A stretch of DNA of 64,000 nt from Cymbomonas tetramitiformis (GCA_001247695.2 LGRX02034333.1:1-64000), one strand, 5' to 3'; shown: positions 29,137 to 40,639, counted from the first letter of the stretch. A program made the numbers and translations. Notes: generated by a model not told the origin, from the letters alone.

Positions 29137-29320
29137 GCATCTTTGAAACTCGGAAGTTTCAAAGATGCTTGCCGGTCGCGTGCAGCAGTAAAAGGCAAGG
29201 CAAAGGGTTTAGGACATAGAAGAAGTAGGAATAGTTTTCAGAAGCACTAGAATACTTTTCATATGCTTCTGAAAACTATTCCTACTGCCGCTAAATCTTA
29301 AACCCTTTGCCTTTCCCTTT
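29137..29320. repeat. Two adjacent hairpins
   Basis: 29137-29168 is a 13-bp stem (GCATCTTTGAAAC) with a six-base loop. 29190-29320 is a longer imperfect palindrome: GTAGGAATAGTTTTCAGAAGC near 29225 pairs with its complement near 29264-29285, and outer arms AAAGGGTTTA / TAAACCCTTT lie further out. No gene lies in the surrounding 29.3-29.7 kb. Confidence 0.75.
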
Positions 29321-29739
29321 CCCTTCATTAACAGACGTAAAGTGTCTCTCTGGACGTAAAGTGTCAACACGAGTGTATGTCAAGCGCGATCATACAGACG
29401 TAATCTAATGTGTCTCGGTATGACAGATTTTACGGAAAAACGAATGGCGGCCGAATTTACCGCGGCATTAAAAATGCTGGAAATGCCAGATTAAATCGCG
29501 GAGCTCTGTAATTCAGAAAACCGACGAGCAGGTCAGATTCAGGATCGCGAGCTGTCGCGGCGACCGTCGAGCGCTTAGGACGGGATGCTTAGGACGGGCG
29601 CACGGGTGCGTTATAGTTCCTGTTGGGTTTCAAGATCACTTTTTCGGGTATTGTACACGACTATTGCACAGTGATGTATCGTGGGATATTAAAACATGTT
29701 ATAAAAAGATAATTAATAAATCAAAAGGAATTCCAATTA

Positions 29740-29905
29740 TATAACCGATTTCTGGTTATATATCCGATAACTATAATGGTTATATAATGGTTATTTAGAC
29801 CCTTATAGTTATATAAGGATAACCGGATTTAGGCCCGATTTTCCAAAAGTTATATTATATAACTATAACCGATAACCGGGCCGGTTATCGGTTATCCGGT
29901 TATAT
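29740..29905. repeat. ATAACCG-rich palindromic repeat, cluster 2
   Basis: Repeated GGTTATATAACC-like and CCGGTTATCGG words, similar to 28240-28500. CATGACATGC simple repeats follow at 30020-30105. Confidence 0.55.
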
Positions 29906-30329
29906 AGGGGGTACGTGAACGTACAGGTGGGGGGGAAATATCCCCTCCCTACTTGCAAACGCGTATTACGGATGTGATTTAAGGGGAGCATATTACAAGT
30001 GTCACGAAGTAGGTCTAGGCGACATGCCATGACATGCCAATGCCATGCCATGCCATGACGTGCCATGACAAAGACAATGACATGACATGACATGCCATGA
30101 CATTTGATGGCTCCCGAATGGATTAGAATTATACCCTATGACCCAAATTATCCTCCCACTCGCAACCGTACATGGAGAGTTCCGCCCCCAAACCCCAGCA
30201 CTTCGTGCAAGCGATTACCATATCTGGTTCTCGTGTCTGTATAAAATCTGTATAAAAATTATTCCAATATATATTTTAAAATCCAATATGTATCACAAAT
30301 ATGTATTTCATTGATTTGTAAAAATGTTC

Positions 30330-30720
30330 AGTAAACAGCAGTCGTTTATAGACGGCGTAAATGCTATAAAACGAATAATTCGGCTACTACGTTTATCCGG
30401 TCCTGCTCCGCCAACGATCGACCTTTGGTCTTAAAATAGAAAGATTACGATGCCGCAATGCAATCTAAGTTTTATTTACAATACACTCGGGCTTCAATTC
30501 ATATAATATGGATACAGCATACAGTGACACACTTCTCTATTCATGATTTGTATTGAATAGCAGCCGGCAGAAATGCTATAAAACGAATGATTAGGCTACT
30601 ACTCTTATGTCCCGCTCCGCCAACGATCGACCTTTGATCCTAAAATAGAAATATAGTGATTGCTGTTTTTAACGATGCCACAATGCATCCATATAGATAT
30701 GGAAATCTAAGTTGGGGCAT
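30330..30720. repeat. Pair of diverged direct repeats of about 150 bp
   Basis: AATGCTATAAAACGAAT, CTCCGCCAACGATCGACC and TAAAATAGAAA words occur in the same order at 30360-30470 and 30568-30715. The second copy overlaps the 3' end of the Plavaka-like frame. Confidence 0.75.
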
Positions 30721-31410
30721 CCCTAGCCAGCCAGCACGTCGCACATCGCTTAGAACGATTTCATAACAATGGTTAAGCAAATCTCTGTATCGCAATCTAT
30801 ATGTATCAGAATTCCGGGGCAATGAACGTGTATATTGTAATTGAGGCATGAGGGCAATCCTGGTTAGTGAGAGCAGCTGCCGTGCGTGCTCTTTGGAATA
30901 AGCGACACACGCCATCATTATTGGATGAAAGACTGTTCGGTTGAGTTTGATGTGCGACTTGTCTGAATACAGAAAAATTGGTACCAAATATTGCCCACAT
31001 GATAATTCATTATGTGCATCTACCCATGCATCGCAGTCACGAATGTCCGTGTAGATCCGTTCGCCGGCGTCGTTAAATTTGGGATTTGGCGTGAGGTCTA
31101 TATCCTCCGGTGCATGCTCCACAAGTCTGCGGACGTCATCTAATACATTCTTCTTCCGATATAACAATATTGATTGCTCGTCCGACGATCTGGATACATC
31201 GGTTGGCATTTCCGCCCAGGAGTCTTCCAGTCCGAGCAAATATTTCTCCATTTCTTTGCTCGTGTTAAATCTGAGGACATCGTGCTGATCGGGAGTAGTC
31301 TCGTCGGTGAAGATATGGCTCTTCACCTGAAATTCCCAACGGCACACCCCCTGCTTTGTTGAACCATCTTCGCTACATCCGATTGAGTGCGTCGTGACAA
31401 TTCGCTGCAC
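30640..31410 (-). pseudogene. Plavaka-like transposase fragment
   Basis: A 256-codon minus-strand frame contains YLVPIFLYSDKSHI followed by HPIMMACVAYSKEHARQL. This resembles the segment of Plavaka-type (CACTA-related) transposases that reads roughly VxPxxLYSDKT and then a PVYL..GN stretch. The rest of a transposase of usual length (well over 600 residues) is missing, so I treat it as a remnant or one exon. Assignment is by memory of the family motif. No terminal repeats were found around it. Confidence 0.45.
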
Positions 31411-31450
31411 TCCGAAAGCACGACGAGCAGGTAGATGAGACGAGGCACTA

Positions 31451-31618
31451 CAGTAATCACTCAGTAATAAGAAACCCCGCCAATAAGAAAGTAGCCAGCT
31501 TTTTTGATTTCTTCACAATATTTAACACATAACACTCCATATTTAAGATCTCTATACAAATAAGAAAGTTGCTAGGCTGACCTAAAATTCCTGTTTTCTT
31601 AAAATCGAGTGTTTACTG
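31451..31618. mobile_element. Small TA-flanked MITE (mariner/pogo-like)
   Basis: Ends CAGTAATCACTC and GAGTGTTTACTG are inverted with mismatches, and TA flanks both sides (31449-31450, 31619-31620). AATAAGAAA words sit inside each end. 168 bp, no gene. Confidence 0.6.
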
Positions 31619-31652
31619 TAACATAGCACTATCTATCGCATTATGTTCGGGC

Positions 31653-32240
31653 TCAGGTCTCGCATATATTTACCGTTTTTATCAATTCATGGGAAAGCGG
31701 TGACGGGATTTTAGCGTGTACTCTGGCTAAAATATTTTCCAATGGCGTCAATTTTTTATGAATGTCAGCGTGGAATAGTGTGGTCTCCATCCGAGAATCA
31801 GCATCTCGCTCGTTGATGTGTTCAATAGGTTCGCGTCGATTTGTCTCAGTAAGAGAAGGTGCGATTGCATCGAGTGCATCGATACCGTAACGATGTGTGC
31901 CTAGCCTTGCCATACCGTAAAACACTGAATGCTTGTATATGGGAGCTTTTGGCGCGGTGTCAGCAACATGAGCATGCGGGTCGGCAATATCTTGTGTTTT
32001 TGGGGCACATTGCACCGCGTGTGTACCGTACCAGGAATGCTTCGATAGAGATAACATCAGCGAAGCATTCGTTACTACCATTACCGTACTCTCGGCGGTA
32101 CTACGGAGGAAGGTTAGTTTCTTAGGGCGCCGAGGACCCTTCCGCCCTACATGGCGCGAAACTTTTTCAAAGAAAATTCGGAGTATTTCCTGTACGCTGC
32201 GCTTAGGCTCTGGACAATTCGCACAATGGTTCGCGTTCAT
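31653..32240 (-). CDS. Hypothetical protein, 195 codons
   Basis: Starts at ATG 32238-32240 (MNANHCANCPEP) and ends at a stop at 31653. It has a basic N-terminal third (HVGRKGPRRPKK) and a mixed helical remainder. Nothing in it is recognised and no neighbour informs its role. It lies between a MITE and a TA-flanked element, so it may itself belong to a transposon. It could be a chance frame. Confidence 0.3.
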   Translation of the reverse strand: MNANHCANCPEPKRSVQEILRIFFEKVSRHVGRKGPRRPKKLTFLRSTAESTVMVVTNASLMLSLSKHSWYGTHAVQCAPKTQDIADPHAHVADTAPKAPIYKHSVFYGMARLGTHRYGIDALDAIAPSLTETNRREPIEHINERDADSRMETTLFHADIHKKLTPLENILARVHAKIPSPLSHELIKTVNICET

Positions 32241-32476
32241 AGCTGAAGGGGCGACCCCTACCGTAACTTGACGCCAAAGCCGAGAAGTGATGTCTGTCGA
32301 CGCTTATCCATCGATCTGTTTCGCCATTTTACCCAGGGTAGTGTTGCCACATCTGCATGCTACATGAACTAATTTACATAGTATACTGTGGACCTTTTAT
32401 TGATTTTATAATTAATTAATTCCGGGCGCGTTTTTTAACACGTTCAATTTATTTATTTAAATAATTAATGTTTCCG

Positions 32477-32660
32477 CACCTAAAATACAAGTAAAAGTGA
32501 ATTAATTCCCAGGCACTCCAGATAAGAAAAAAGTTAAAAGTTACAACTAATTAATGTTTTGGAATTTTCCACACCTAAAATACAAGTAAAAGTGAATTAA
32601 TTCCCAGGCACTCCAGATAAGAAAAAAGTTATAACTAATTAATGTTTTGGAACACAACTG
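32477..32660. repeat. 95-bp direct repeat, two copies
   Basis: CACCTAAAATACAAGTAAAA through GATAAGAAAAAAGTT occurs at 32477 and again at 32572. Confidence 0.9.
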
Positions 32661-32917
32661 AGCTGATTTGCATGGTTGCGCCAGATACTGGCGTGTGGTG
32701 AGAAATATGCATCAACTGTTATTACAAATTACTCTGAATTATCAATTCACAATAAACAGCCATATTTCCTTTTAGATTTGGCGTATGTGTGCGACCGTGA
32801 GCAGCTGCCACAGGCTATTCTACACATATATTGTCCTTCTACTATACGTTTCACAAGATCAAGAAAATTGTTAAAAGCCCTCACTATCAATTCAAAGCCA
32901 TCGCTATCAATGCTTTC

Positions 32918-34444
32918 CTATTCATCATTCAAGTGCTTGCTGCGGCGGATGTGCGCATGAAGGACATCTAGGGTTTCCTCCAACACCTCTGCCGGAATGG
33001 CCCACGCTGGGTCATGTTCATCGTAGTCCCAGGCATGCACAATCTCATCACTGTCGTAAGGTAACCAAATCTCTACTGGCTTCCTACCAACACAGAATGC
33101 ATTGTCCTTTACCACTTGCATTTTCGACACCCGCATGGTGCGACGGTGGCCTTCCCAAAGTCTGACAGTGGGCTTCAAGTAGCGCCACTTAACCTTACCT
33201 TCAGACTCATCCACCTCTACAACCCGCCTTAGATGCAGAACAGGGCTGTTCGAATTTCCTACCCTGAACAAGAATCCATACTCATCTGCTTGAGTCCTGT
33301 TCATGGACGCCACCAAGATAACCAAAGACCCTGGGGTCATTACGTCAATCTCGTATTTGTCATCCACAGACTCGCCAGAGTCCGTGGACGCACCCTCTGA
33401 GCTATCCTCGAGTGTGTCTGTGACGTCGTCTTCTGAAGATGAATCCTGTGTGAAGATGAACACCCACCTCACAATCAGGAATCGCGAAGACAACAAATGA
33501 GAAATAACGAAGCGGTGGCACCGACTGCGCACGGCGCTCCAGCACGAGAGCGCAACACGAGAGCGCAGAGAGCACGAGAGCGCAGAGAGCACGAGAGCGC
33601 AGAGAGCACGAGAGCGCAGAGAGCACAGCTCGAGAGCGCAGCACGAGAGCGCACAGAGCACGAGAGCGCAGCACGAGAGCACAGCTCGAGAGCGCAGAGA
33701 ACACCGCTCGAGAGCGCAACACGAGGCGCAGAGAGCACAGCTCGAGAGCGCAGCACGAGGCGCAGAGAGCACAGCTCGAGAGCGCAGAGAGCACAGCTCG
33801 AGAGCGCAGCACGAGAGCACAGAGAGCACCGCTCGAGAGCGCAACACGAGGCGCAGTGAGCACAGCTCGAGAGCGCAGAGAGCACAGCTCGAGAGCGCAG
33901 CACGAGGCGCAGAGAGCACAGCTCGAGAGCGCAGCACGAGAGCACAGCTCGAGAGCGCAGAGAGCACCGCTCGAGAGCGCAACACGATCGAGGCGCAGAG
34001 AGCACAGCTCGAGAGCGCAGAGAGCACAGCTCGAGAGCGCAGCACGCACGAGGCGCAGAGAGCACGAGAGTATTGTGACTTCTTCACCGGATCGGGCCGT
34101 GTTTGTTGCACACCAACCCGAAAACCAAAGCGGCCAGTCAAAGTGGCGATGGGCATGGTTGAGAGCCTATGCGCCTCCTTGAACATGCCAGTCGCCGTGA
34201 TTGAGTTGCATACACAAACGTTCAGGTATCCTCTCAAGGTGCAGATACTGCACTCAAGGTCTGGAGAAGACATGTTTTCTGTCGGGGAATTACCTTTCCG
34301 GCAGCCAAATACTAGTCCGTAAGTAAGCCCAGTGGGTCGAGGCCACGTTGTCCCACATACCGTAGCAGACGTGTACCAAACGCGTCCAATATCCATCTCC
34401 TTGGACCCAATTTTTGAATTTTGAACCAAAATCTGCGTCAACAA
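32918..34444 (-). CDS. ORF of the TA-flanked element, with BAH-like C-terminus
   Basis: The 508-codon frame has three parts. The N-terminal 125 residues contain Cys pairs (LECSICTLRG, CVCNS). The middle (about 130-320) is a Cys/Ala/Leu/Ser repeat produced by the minisatellite at 33530-34070. The C-terminal part has an acidic Ser-rich linker (SSSEDDVTDTLEDSSE) and a globular stretch beginning PGSLVILVASM and running to VGRKPVEIWLP. That last part looks like a BAH-type or chromatin-binding module and is laid out like the C-terminus of the transposase-like gene at 60681-61214. No ATG supports the annotated start. The repeat may be an intron. Confidence 0.4.
   Translation of the reverse strand: MLTQILVQNSKIGSKEMDIGRVWYTSATVCGTTWPRPTGLTYGLVFGCRKGNSPTENMSSPDLECSICTLRGYLNVCVCNSITATGMFKEAHRLSTMPIATLTGRFGFRVGVQQTRPDPVKKSQYSRALCASCVLRSRAVLSALSSCALCASIVLRSRAVLSALSSCALVLRSRAVLSAPRAALSSCALCALELCSLRLVLRSRAVLSVLSCCALELCSLRSRAVLSAPRAALSSCALCASCCALERCSLRSRAVLSCCALVLCALSCCALELCSLRSRALCALVLSALSCSLRSRVALSCWSAVRSRCHRFVISHLLSSRFLIVRWVFIFTQDSSSEDDVTDTLEDSSEGASTDSGESVDDKYEIDVMTPGSLVILVASMNRTQADEYGFLFRVGNSNSPVLHLRRVVEVDESEGKVKWRYLKPTVRLWEGHRRTMRVSKMQVVKDNAFCVGRKPVEIWLPYDSDEIVHAWDYDEHDPAWAIPAEVLEETLDVLHAHIRRSKHLNDE
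33530..34070. repeat. Minisatellite, AGAGCACAGCTCGAGAGCGC type
   Basis: About 25 imperfect units of 20-24 bp built from GAGAGCGCAG and GAGAGCACAGCTC words. It keeps frames open on both strands, which explains the overlapping repeat ORFs. Confidence 0.9.
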
Positions 34445-34757
34445 CGGTGCTATTTTACTGCCAGATCACGTTTTCGTTGGGCCTTGAGTGATGTGTTCTC
34501 ATCTGTTTGGGAACGGCAAGATAGAAAGTCGCAAACCCGATGCCAAAAAAGAGGGGGCCAATCGGAATGATGACTGGCTCATAGATAGAAAAAAAAGTAG
34601 CAGGAATTAAATATATCCGAGCCGTTGAAAAACGAAAAAGTTAAAAGAAAAAATTAGGAATTAATTAATTCACGACTGAAATCTGTACCTGTTACTTTTT
34701 TCTAGCAATTATTTTATAAACCTCGTTTTGCAATTAAAATAAATAAAAGGTCCACAG

Positions 34758-35237
34758 TACACGCCTGAGAGACCTGGCTGTCCGAGTCAACCATTCGTTG
34801 CACGCTCTACTTGGCATGGAGCTGTCTGCAGCACTTTGTCAGAAATACGGAATATTTGTCGCTTTCTAAGGCTTTGTCGTTTGTTGGCGGCGAGATCGCG
34901 ATTGAATTCGAATTATTTTGCGCCTTGTTGTTTGTTCTTATTGCAGTGACACATCGAAATAGTTGTGTAATAATTTCGTTTGCTTGTTTATTTCCGTAGA
35001 TTGGGTGACCTGAGCAATTAGTAGGTTTTTTTGCTAGGCCGTTTTTCCAGAAAATAATTATTCAATGTTAAAAATCAATAATCAAAACACGGTACCTTAT
35101 GATTCCTTTATTGTGCATGCTGGCACACTTATAAAGTATGCAGTCGACAAAACTGTTCAAAATTGACAAAATTGATGTTCTGACATGAAACCGCCACTTC
35201 GATGATAACAGTTTATGTATCGCCGGAGACTCACTTT
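34758..35237. other. Intergenic, no gene seen
   Basis: AT-rich, short ORFs only. Confidence 0.4.
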
Positions 35238-35699
35238 CTATCGTGCGTACTCTTTAGTCCGTGACTTCCTGGTCGACTCCCTCTGTGCTGCGCTTTGACC
35301 TGGATTCGCTGGCTTAGTCTGGTTTGCCCCGTATACCTCATCATTGTAGTTATCTTCGTGGTCACTCCGACATACAGAGCAAAACGGATCCAGCATTATG
35401 GTCATCAGGCTGGTTGGCTTAGGCTCTGGTTGCGCCTGCGGCTCAGTCACTATCTCTTTCTCTGCAGCATCGTCATATCGATACACATGCACCTCATCGT
35501 GAAAACTGACTGTGTGCGTATCATCATTGACTAATGTCTCAACGACCGACGATACAGAACGGTCATCTGGGAAATCTGCATCGTTGGGCTCCTTCTTCAA
35601 AGCCGATTTGATGACACTTGTTTTTACATTATTGCCTCGCATCTGGCTCTCACCGGCACCCCACACAATTTGTTTCAGCGCCAATAAAATTGAACACAC
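35238..35699 (-). CDS. Hypothetical acidic protein, 153 codons
   Basis: The frame contains KSALKKEP and, about 30 residues on, VSFHDEVHVYRYDD. This is a KSxLK..VxF..V arrangement found in many unrelated eukaryotic proteins and reminiscent of protein phosphatase 1 docking (VSF). A CSVCRSDHEDN segment and a basic C-terminus (RESTRKSRTKEYAR) follow. It is probably one exon, since the N-terminus lacks clear support. Function unknown. Confidence 0.4.
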   Translation of the reverse strand: MCSILLALKQIVWGAGESQMRGNNVKTSVIKSALKKEPNDADFPDDRSVSSVVETLVNDDTHTVSFHDEVHVYRYDDAAEKEIVTEPQAQPEPKPTSLMTIMLDPFCSVCRSDHEDNYNDEVYGANQTKPANPGQSAAQRESTRKSRTKEYAR

Positions 35700-35779
35700 T
35701 GAATGGCGCGAGTCTCACTAACTGAAGGGAGCCCACCACCACCGCAGCAGAACAGATACGCATGCAGGAATAGGGTGGG

Positions 35780-37910
35780 CCCATGCCAAGATACCACATA
35801 CTGAACGGCATGAAGACTGCCGACACCAGCCAGCCCATCATCACCCCAGTGGATGTGAGAAGCATTCAGGAACTGTTCAGCTGCACTCAAGAAAGATTGG
35901 AATCTTTAGCTTCCCGAGGCCAAGGATGGGGGCCTACCCGTGGGGAAAAGGTGGGCGGAACCTGTGCCTTAGTACAGGGCTGCCGCACAGGGGGTGGAGG
36001 GCGGGGATTAGTACATGGTGGGGCTGTGCCGAGATACTCCCGACACGTACAGCTCTAAACAAATGCAAAGCAGCACGGATGCATGGGTGGATGCACAAAC
36101 TGACATCCGAAGGAGTGCATTCAGGTTTCAGCCTCTCAAGCGAAACGGGCTTGCAGTCCTTCTTTGACTTGTTGCATATGCATGGTATTGAGCACGCATA
36201 TGGTCCACATGTAGTTCCCAAGACTGTTAGCCCGCCTCTATCAGGTAGTCATCCCCGTTCACAACACGGCCCAGCACCCCACGCTCGGATCCGTGACTCT
36301 CAGAAGAAAAGGAGGGAGCAAAGGAGAGCTAGCACACACAAGACACCTGGGAACAGAGATCGCGTGTGATTCTGTGATGTGGGCTGACTGTCATCTGGAC
36401 AACTGCATCGCAACACCCGCTTACAACAGGCGGCCGTCTCTGTTCACAACGAGGTGCCAGCACCTCATACCCCGGTCCATGAGCACCAGTCGCCCGGAAT
36501 GTGTAACAACCACGAGGCACTGGACGAGAAAGAGAGCAAGCACCAGATGAATCCGACGCCCGTGAAGAGGCAGTACCCGCCAGAAAGGTACCACAGGGAC
36601 AGCCAAATCCCATCACCCACTTCACCCATTTCCTACCAGTTGCCGTCTCCGTTCACATCGAGGTGCCAGTACCTCACAACATTGCCAACGAGCATGAGCC
36701 CGCCAGCAAGTCAGAACAAGGAAGAAAAGCAAGCCCAAGACAAAAGTGGTCCGCTCTTGACGAGGCAGTAACCACCAGAAAGGTACCACAGGGACAAACG
36801 CATCCTTTGCCTCCTTCCAACCAGTGGTCGTCCTCATTCACAATGAGGTGCCAGTGCCCGCCATCGTGGCCAATGAACGCCAGCCAATGGTCACACACGG
36901 AACGGCATGTGATCCGCCGATAAAAGCCAGCCCACCATCATTCCAGTGGAGTGAGAAGGGTTCAGGAACTTTTCAGCTGTACATCAGACAAATGGAATCT
37001 ACCCGACCCGGAGGGCTTTTTGTGCCTCGCTCGCACGGGCCGCATGGGGAATTTTTAATCGGAAGCCTCATTCAGGTGAGGAGGAGAGAGCCAGCGAAGA
37101 GACTAGTGGGAGGGGAGGGGGTGAGTGCGAAGAGACCGGGAGAGAGCCACCACACGCTGAACGGCATGAGATCGGCCAACAAAAGCCAGCCCACCATCAT
37201 CCCAGTGGATGTGAGAAGCAAATCAGGAGCAGGGCGGGGCCGTGACAAGATACCACAAACTCATACATGTTCCCAACCCAAATGCAAAGCAGCATGGAAA
37301 GATGAACCGATGTGACCGATCATCGCCCAACAATTGTCGGTCTCTGGGTTACGGAGTAAGCGGACCCTGCTGGCATGCCCCACACGCGAGAGCCACCACA
37401 CGCGCAAGATACCTGGACACAAACTCGTGACACAGCTTGACTGCCGTCGGGAACCTCCTGTCGCCCTTCCTTGTTTAACAACAACAGTCACAACGGCTGT
37501 AGGCTACCGAGACTACCGGTGTGGCACTCGTTTAACGGCAACGACCAAGGAGAGGTAAGCAGAGCTCGAGACTCTGGGCCAATAAGCCAGACTATGCATC
37601 TGTTCCTGATACCTTGGGTGTGGACTCGACTTTGCTCTTAGGGAAAGGCTCGGGGACAGTGGTTGCTTGGGCTGCGGGTGTGACGAGGGGCATGCTCCGG
37701 TCTTAATCCGGGTGTCTGTCGTCTGACAGCTGATGCGGCCCTCGGACAAGTGCATAGGGGTAAGAATGAGAGAGAAAAGTTGGGGCACGCATAGCTGGCC
37801 GTGAGTCATCTCGCTATCATCCCAGTGGATGTGAGAAGCATACGGGAACAGGGCGCGGCCGTAAGTGCCCGTCAGATGGAGTCCACACAACACTGGATGG
37901 GTTCTGCTGA
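35780..37910. repeat. Dispersed and tandem diverged repeats, no clear gene
   Basis: A module with CATCATCCCAGTGGATG..GAGAAGCA, GCCGTGACAAGATACCAC and GCAAAGCAGCATGG recurs near 35830-36080, 37160-37390, 37815-37860, 39010-39180 and 39480-39690. Between 36430 and 36870 a unit of roughly 200 bp (CGAGGTGCCAG...CCAGAAAGGTACCACAGGGAC) occurs two to three times. Short ORFs on both strands follow these repeats and are not called. Confidence 0.7.
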
Positions 37911-37940
37911 GCAGAGTACATCATGAGTGAGTGTCCCCCA

Positions 37941-38585
37941 TTTGTCGGGCACTCACTCATGACGCGGTCGACTGGGCGCTAGAGACAGGGGCCAAGAGGG
38001 TCAGGGCGTGCCCCCCGGGGGTTGTTGGGCACTCACTCATAATGGCGCGCTCTGCTGGGTGCTAGAGACGGGGGCCAAGAGGGTCAAGGCGTGCCCCCGG
38101 GGTTGCTGGGCACTCACCATGACGCGATCTACTGGGCGCTAGGAGACGGGGCCAAGAGGTCAGGGCGCACCCCGGGGGTTATTGGGCACCACTCATAATG
38201 GCGCGCTCTACTGGGCGCTAGAGACGGGGGCCAAGAGGGTCAGGGCGTGCCCCCGGGGGTTGTTGGGCACTCACTCATGACGCGCTCTACTGGACGCTAG
38301 AGACGGGGGCCAAGAGGGTCAGGAGTGCCCCCCGGGGGTTGTTGGGCACCGCTCATGACGCGATCTACTGGGCGCTAGACACGGGGGCCAAGAGGGTCAG
38401 GGCGTGCCCCCGGGGGTTGTTGGGCACCACCATGACGCGCTCCACTGGGCGCTAGAGACGGGGCCAAGAGGGTCAGGGCGTGCCCCCGGGGTTGTTGGGC
38501 ACTCACTCATGACGCGATCTGCTGGGCGCTAGAGACGGGGGCCAAGTGGGTCAGGGCGTGCCCCCCGGGGGCTGTTGGGCACTGC
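37941..38585. repeat. Minisatellite, 80-bp unit, about 8 copies
   Basis: Units run TTGGGCACTCACTCATGACG ... GGGCGCTAGAGACGGGGGCC ... GTGCCCCCGGGGG. The GGGCAC word returns every 76-81 bp. Confidence 0.95.
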
Positions 38586-40340
38586 TCTTCCGCTCTTAAA
38601 CCACCTTCAGAAGCGAGATAGGCGAGAAGCTATGGCAGTGACCACATTTCTATGGCGCCGGAGGGATCACACCCCCCATTGGCTCTGGTCATCAACCACT
38701 CCAATCCGCTTTAGTTTCTCGAGGCCGAGGATGGGGGCCTACCCGTGGGGGCAAGGTGGGTGGAAGATGTGCCTTAGTACAGGGCTGTCGCACAGGGGGA
38801 GTAGGGTGGGGGTGTGAAGGGCTAGTTAGGGTGGTGGGTCTTGTTGTGCACTCGCCGCTTGGTGCGGTGGTTACGCGGTGGCGGGCGGTGGGTGGCAGGC
38901 AGGCGGGGGCAGCCCATTGTCGGGTTAGTGTCCGTGTCGGGCGGACTTGACTGTGGGAGTGGGTTGGCTTGAGGGTGTGAGGTGGGGCGGTGGGGTGGCT
39001 GTAGGGAGTGGTGGCGGCAGGAACAGGGTGGGGCCATGACAAGATACCCCCTACTTCGACACATCTCAAACCGCATGCAAAGCAGCATGGATGATAGTAT
39101 GCGCCGAACATTGCCCAACATGCAAGGGTGCGTGATGGTCCCCAGGTCATGGAGTAAGCAGACCCTGCTGCCATGTCCCCCAGAGGCTCATGGTCGATGG
39201 ATGGGACCTGTTGGTCGATGGATGCAAACCAATGGACAGCCACTGGAAGATCCATGAAAGCAGCAACCACAAGCGGGCGCCGAGGCGCTCCCCGCAAGGA
39301 ACAAGGGAGAACACAGAGTGTAGCCGTCACGTCGCCCTGCCTCTCCGTGCGATAAAAGGAGACTAGTCTGCTCCATTCTTCAAGAGGCAGCACCCGCCAG
39401 AAAGATACCACAGACATTACAGCTACGTTCATCGACCGGCGCATTCAATCACACACATACACTGAATGGCTGAGATCAGCCGACAAAAGCCAGCCCACCA
39501 TCATCCCAGTGGATGCGGGAAGCAAATCAGGAGCAGGGCGGGGCCGTGACAAGATACCACCAACTCATACATATTCCCAACCCAGATACAAAGCAGCATG
39601 GAAAGATGATACGATGTGACCGATCATCGCCCAACAATTGTTGGTTCCAAGGTTACGGAGTAGGCGGGCCCTGCTGGCATGCCTCCCAGTGGCTCACTGT
39701 CGATGGATGGGACCCGTTGGTCCATGTTTATGCCATGAATGCAGTCACACCACACGGCATGGACACCCATGGTAAAAACTGAAAACATACACATACATAT
39801 AGTTGCGGTGCAAGTGTGGAGCGCCTCACTCAGGACCGCAGCTTCCTCGCAGGATGTCCAGAGCCAAGGCTTCAGTCCCATGGCGGTGGCGATGGGGGTA
39901 GAGAGTAACAAGCACAGATCGGCGGCGGGCGCTCAACGTCAGAAGCAAGAAATTCGGGTTATCAATCTTAGCCCCTTGCGAAAACCCTTTGGAACACTGG
40001 GCGGCTCGGTGGGTGGACAGGCTCTCTTGAGACCACGTTTTGGGGCAGGCAGGGAGCAGGGTGGTGCGTTTGAGTGTAGGCCTGGTGGTGGGGAGATGGC
40101 TCGGGCGGCTCGGTGGGTAGAGGTGAAGCGGCTTCAGAGGCACAGCATCAGTGCGCAGGCAGTGCGGTTGCGAAGGTGGTCGGGTGGCCCAGTGAGGTCT
40201 AAGGCCTCAACGTCTTGTGCAATGTCCCCATATAAAATATGGTCCATTGCTCCAAGCCTGTTGACACCTCAGGGTCCACGGCAGGTCCAGTCCCAGGAGC
40301 ATATTGGCTGCGAGCCGATGGAGGCTTGAGGGGTTGAGAG
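38586..40340. other. Repeat-rich region without a supported gene
   Basis: It contains further copies of the dispersed module (39010-39180, 39480-39690). ORFs are short or Pro/His-rich by composition. Nothing coding can be defended. Confidence 0.4.
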
Positions 40341-40343
40341 GAC

Positions 40344-40601
40344 TGCCACGTCGGATGTATGCACACGGCCCTCTCTGCCACGTCGGATGTATGCACACGG
40401 CACTCTCTGCCACGTCGGATGTATGCACACGGCCCTCTCTGCCACGTCGGATGTATGCACACGGCCTCTCTGCCACGCCGGATGTATGCACACGGCACTC
40501 TCTGCCACGTCGGATGTATGCACACGGCGCCTCTGCCACGTCGGATGTATGCACACGGCCCTCTCTGCCACGTCGGATGTATGCACACGGCCCTCTCAAG
40601 A
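40344..40601. repeat. Minisatellite, 32-bp unit, about 8 copies
   Basis: Unit CCACGTCGGATGTATGCACA plus CGGCCCTCTCTG, spaced by 32 bp (some units 31). The length is not a multiple of three, so the same peptide appears in rotating frames on both strands. Confidence 0.95.
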
Positions 40602-40639
40602 CGGTATAATCGATATTGTTTCTTCGATATACAGAACCC

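Larger units (their letters stand above)
32386..34757. mobile_element. TA-flanked inverted-repeat element
   Basis: The left end CTGTGGACCTTTTATT is mirrored by AATAAAAGGTCCACAG at 34757, and TA lies on each side (32384-32385, 34758-34759). Subterminal AT-rich words (GAATTAATTAATTC, AAAAAGTTAAAAG) occur at both ends, with a 95-bp direct repeat at 32477-32660. TA duplication suggests the IS630/Tc1/mariner group, but the ORF within does not show a DDE core. 2.37 kb. Confidence 0.65.

Noticed and set aside
33402..34182. Several Ala/Leu/Cys/Ser or Arg/Glu repeat ORFs on both strands
   Set aside because: By-products of the 20-24 bp minisatellite.
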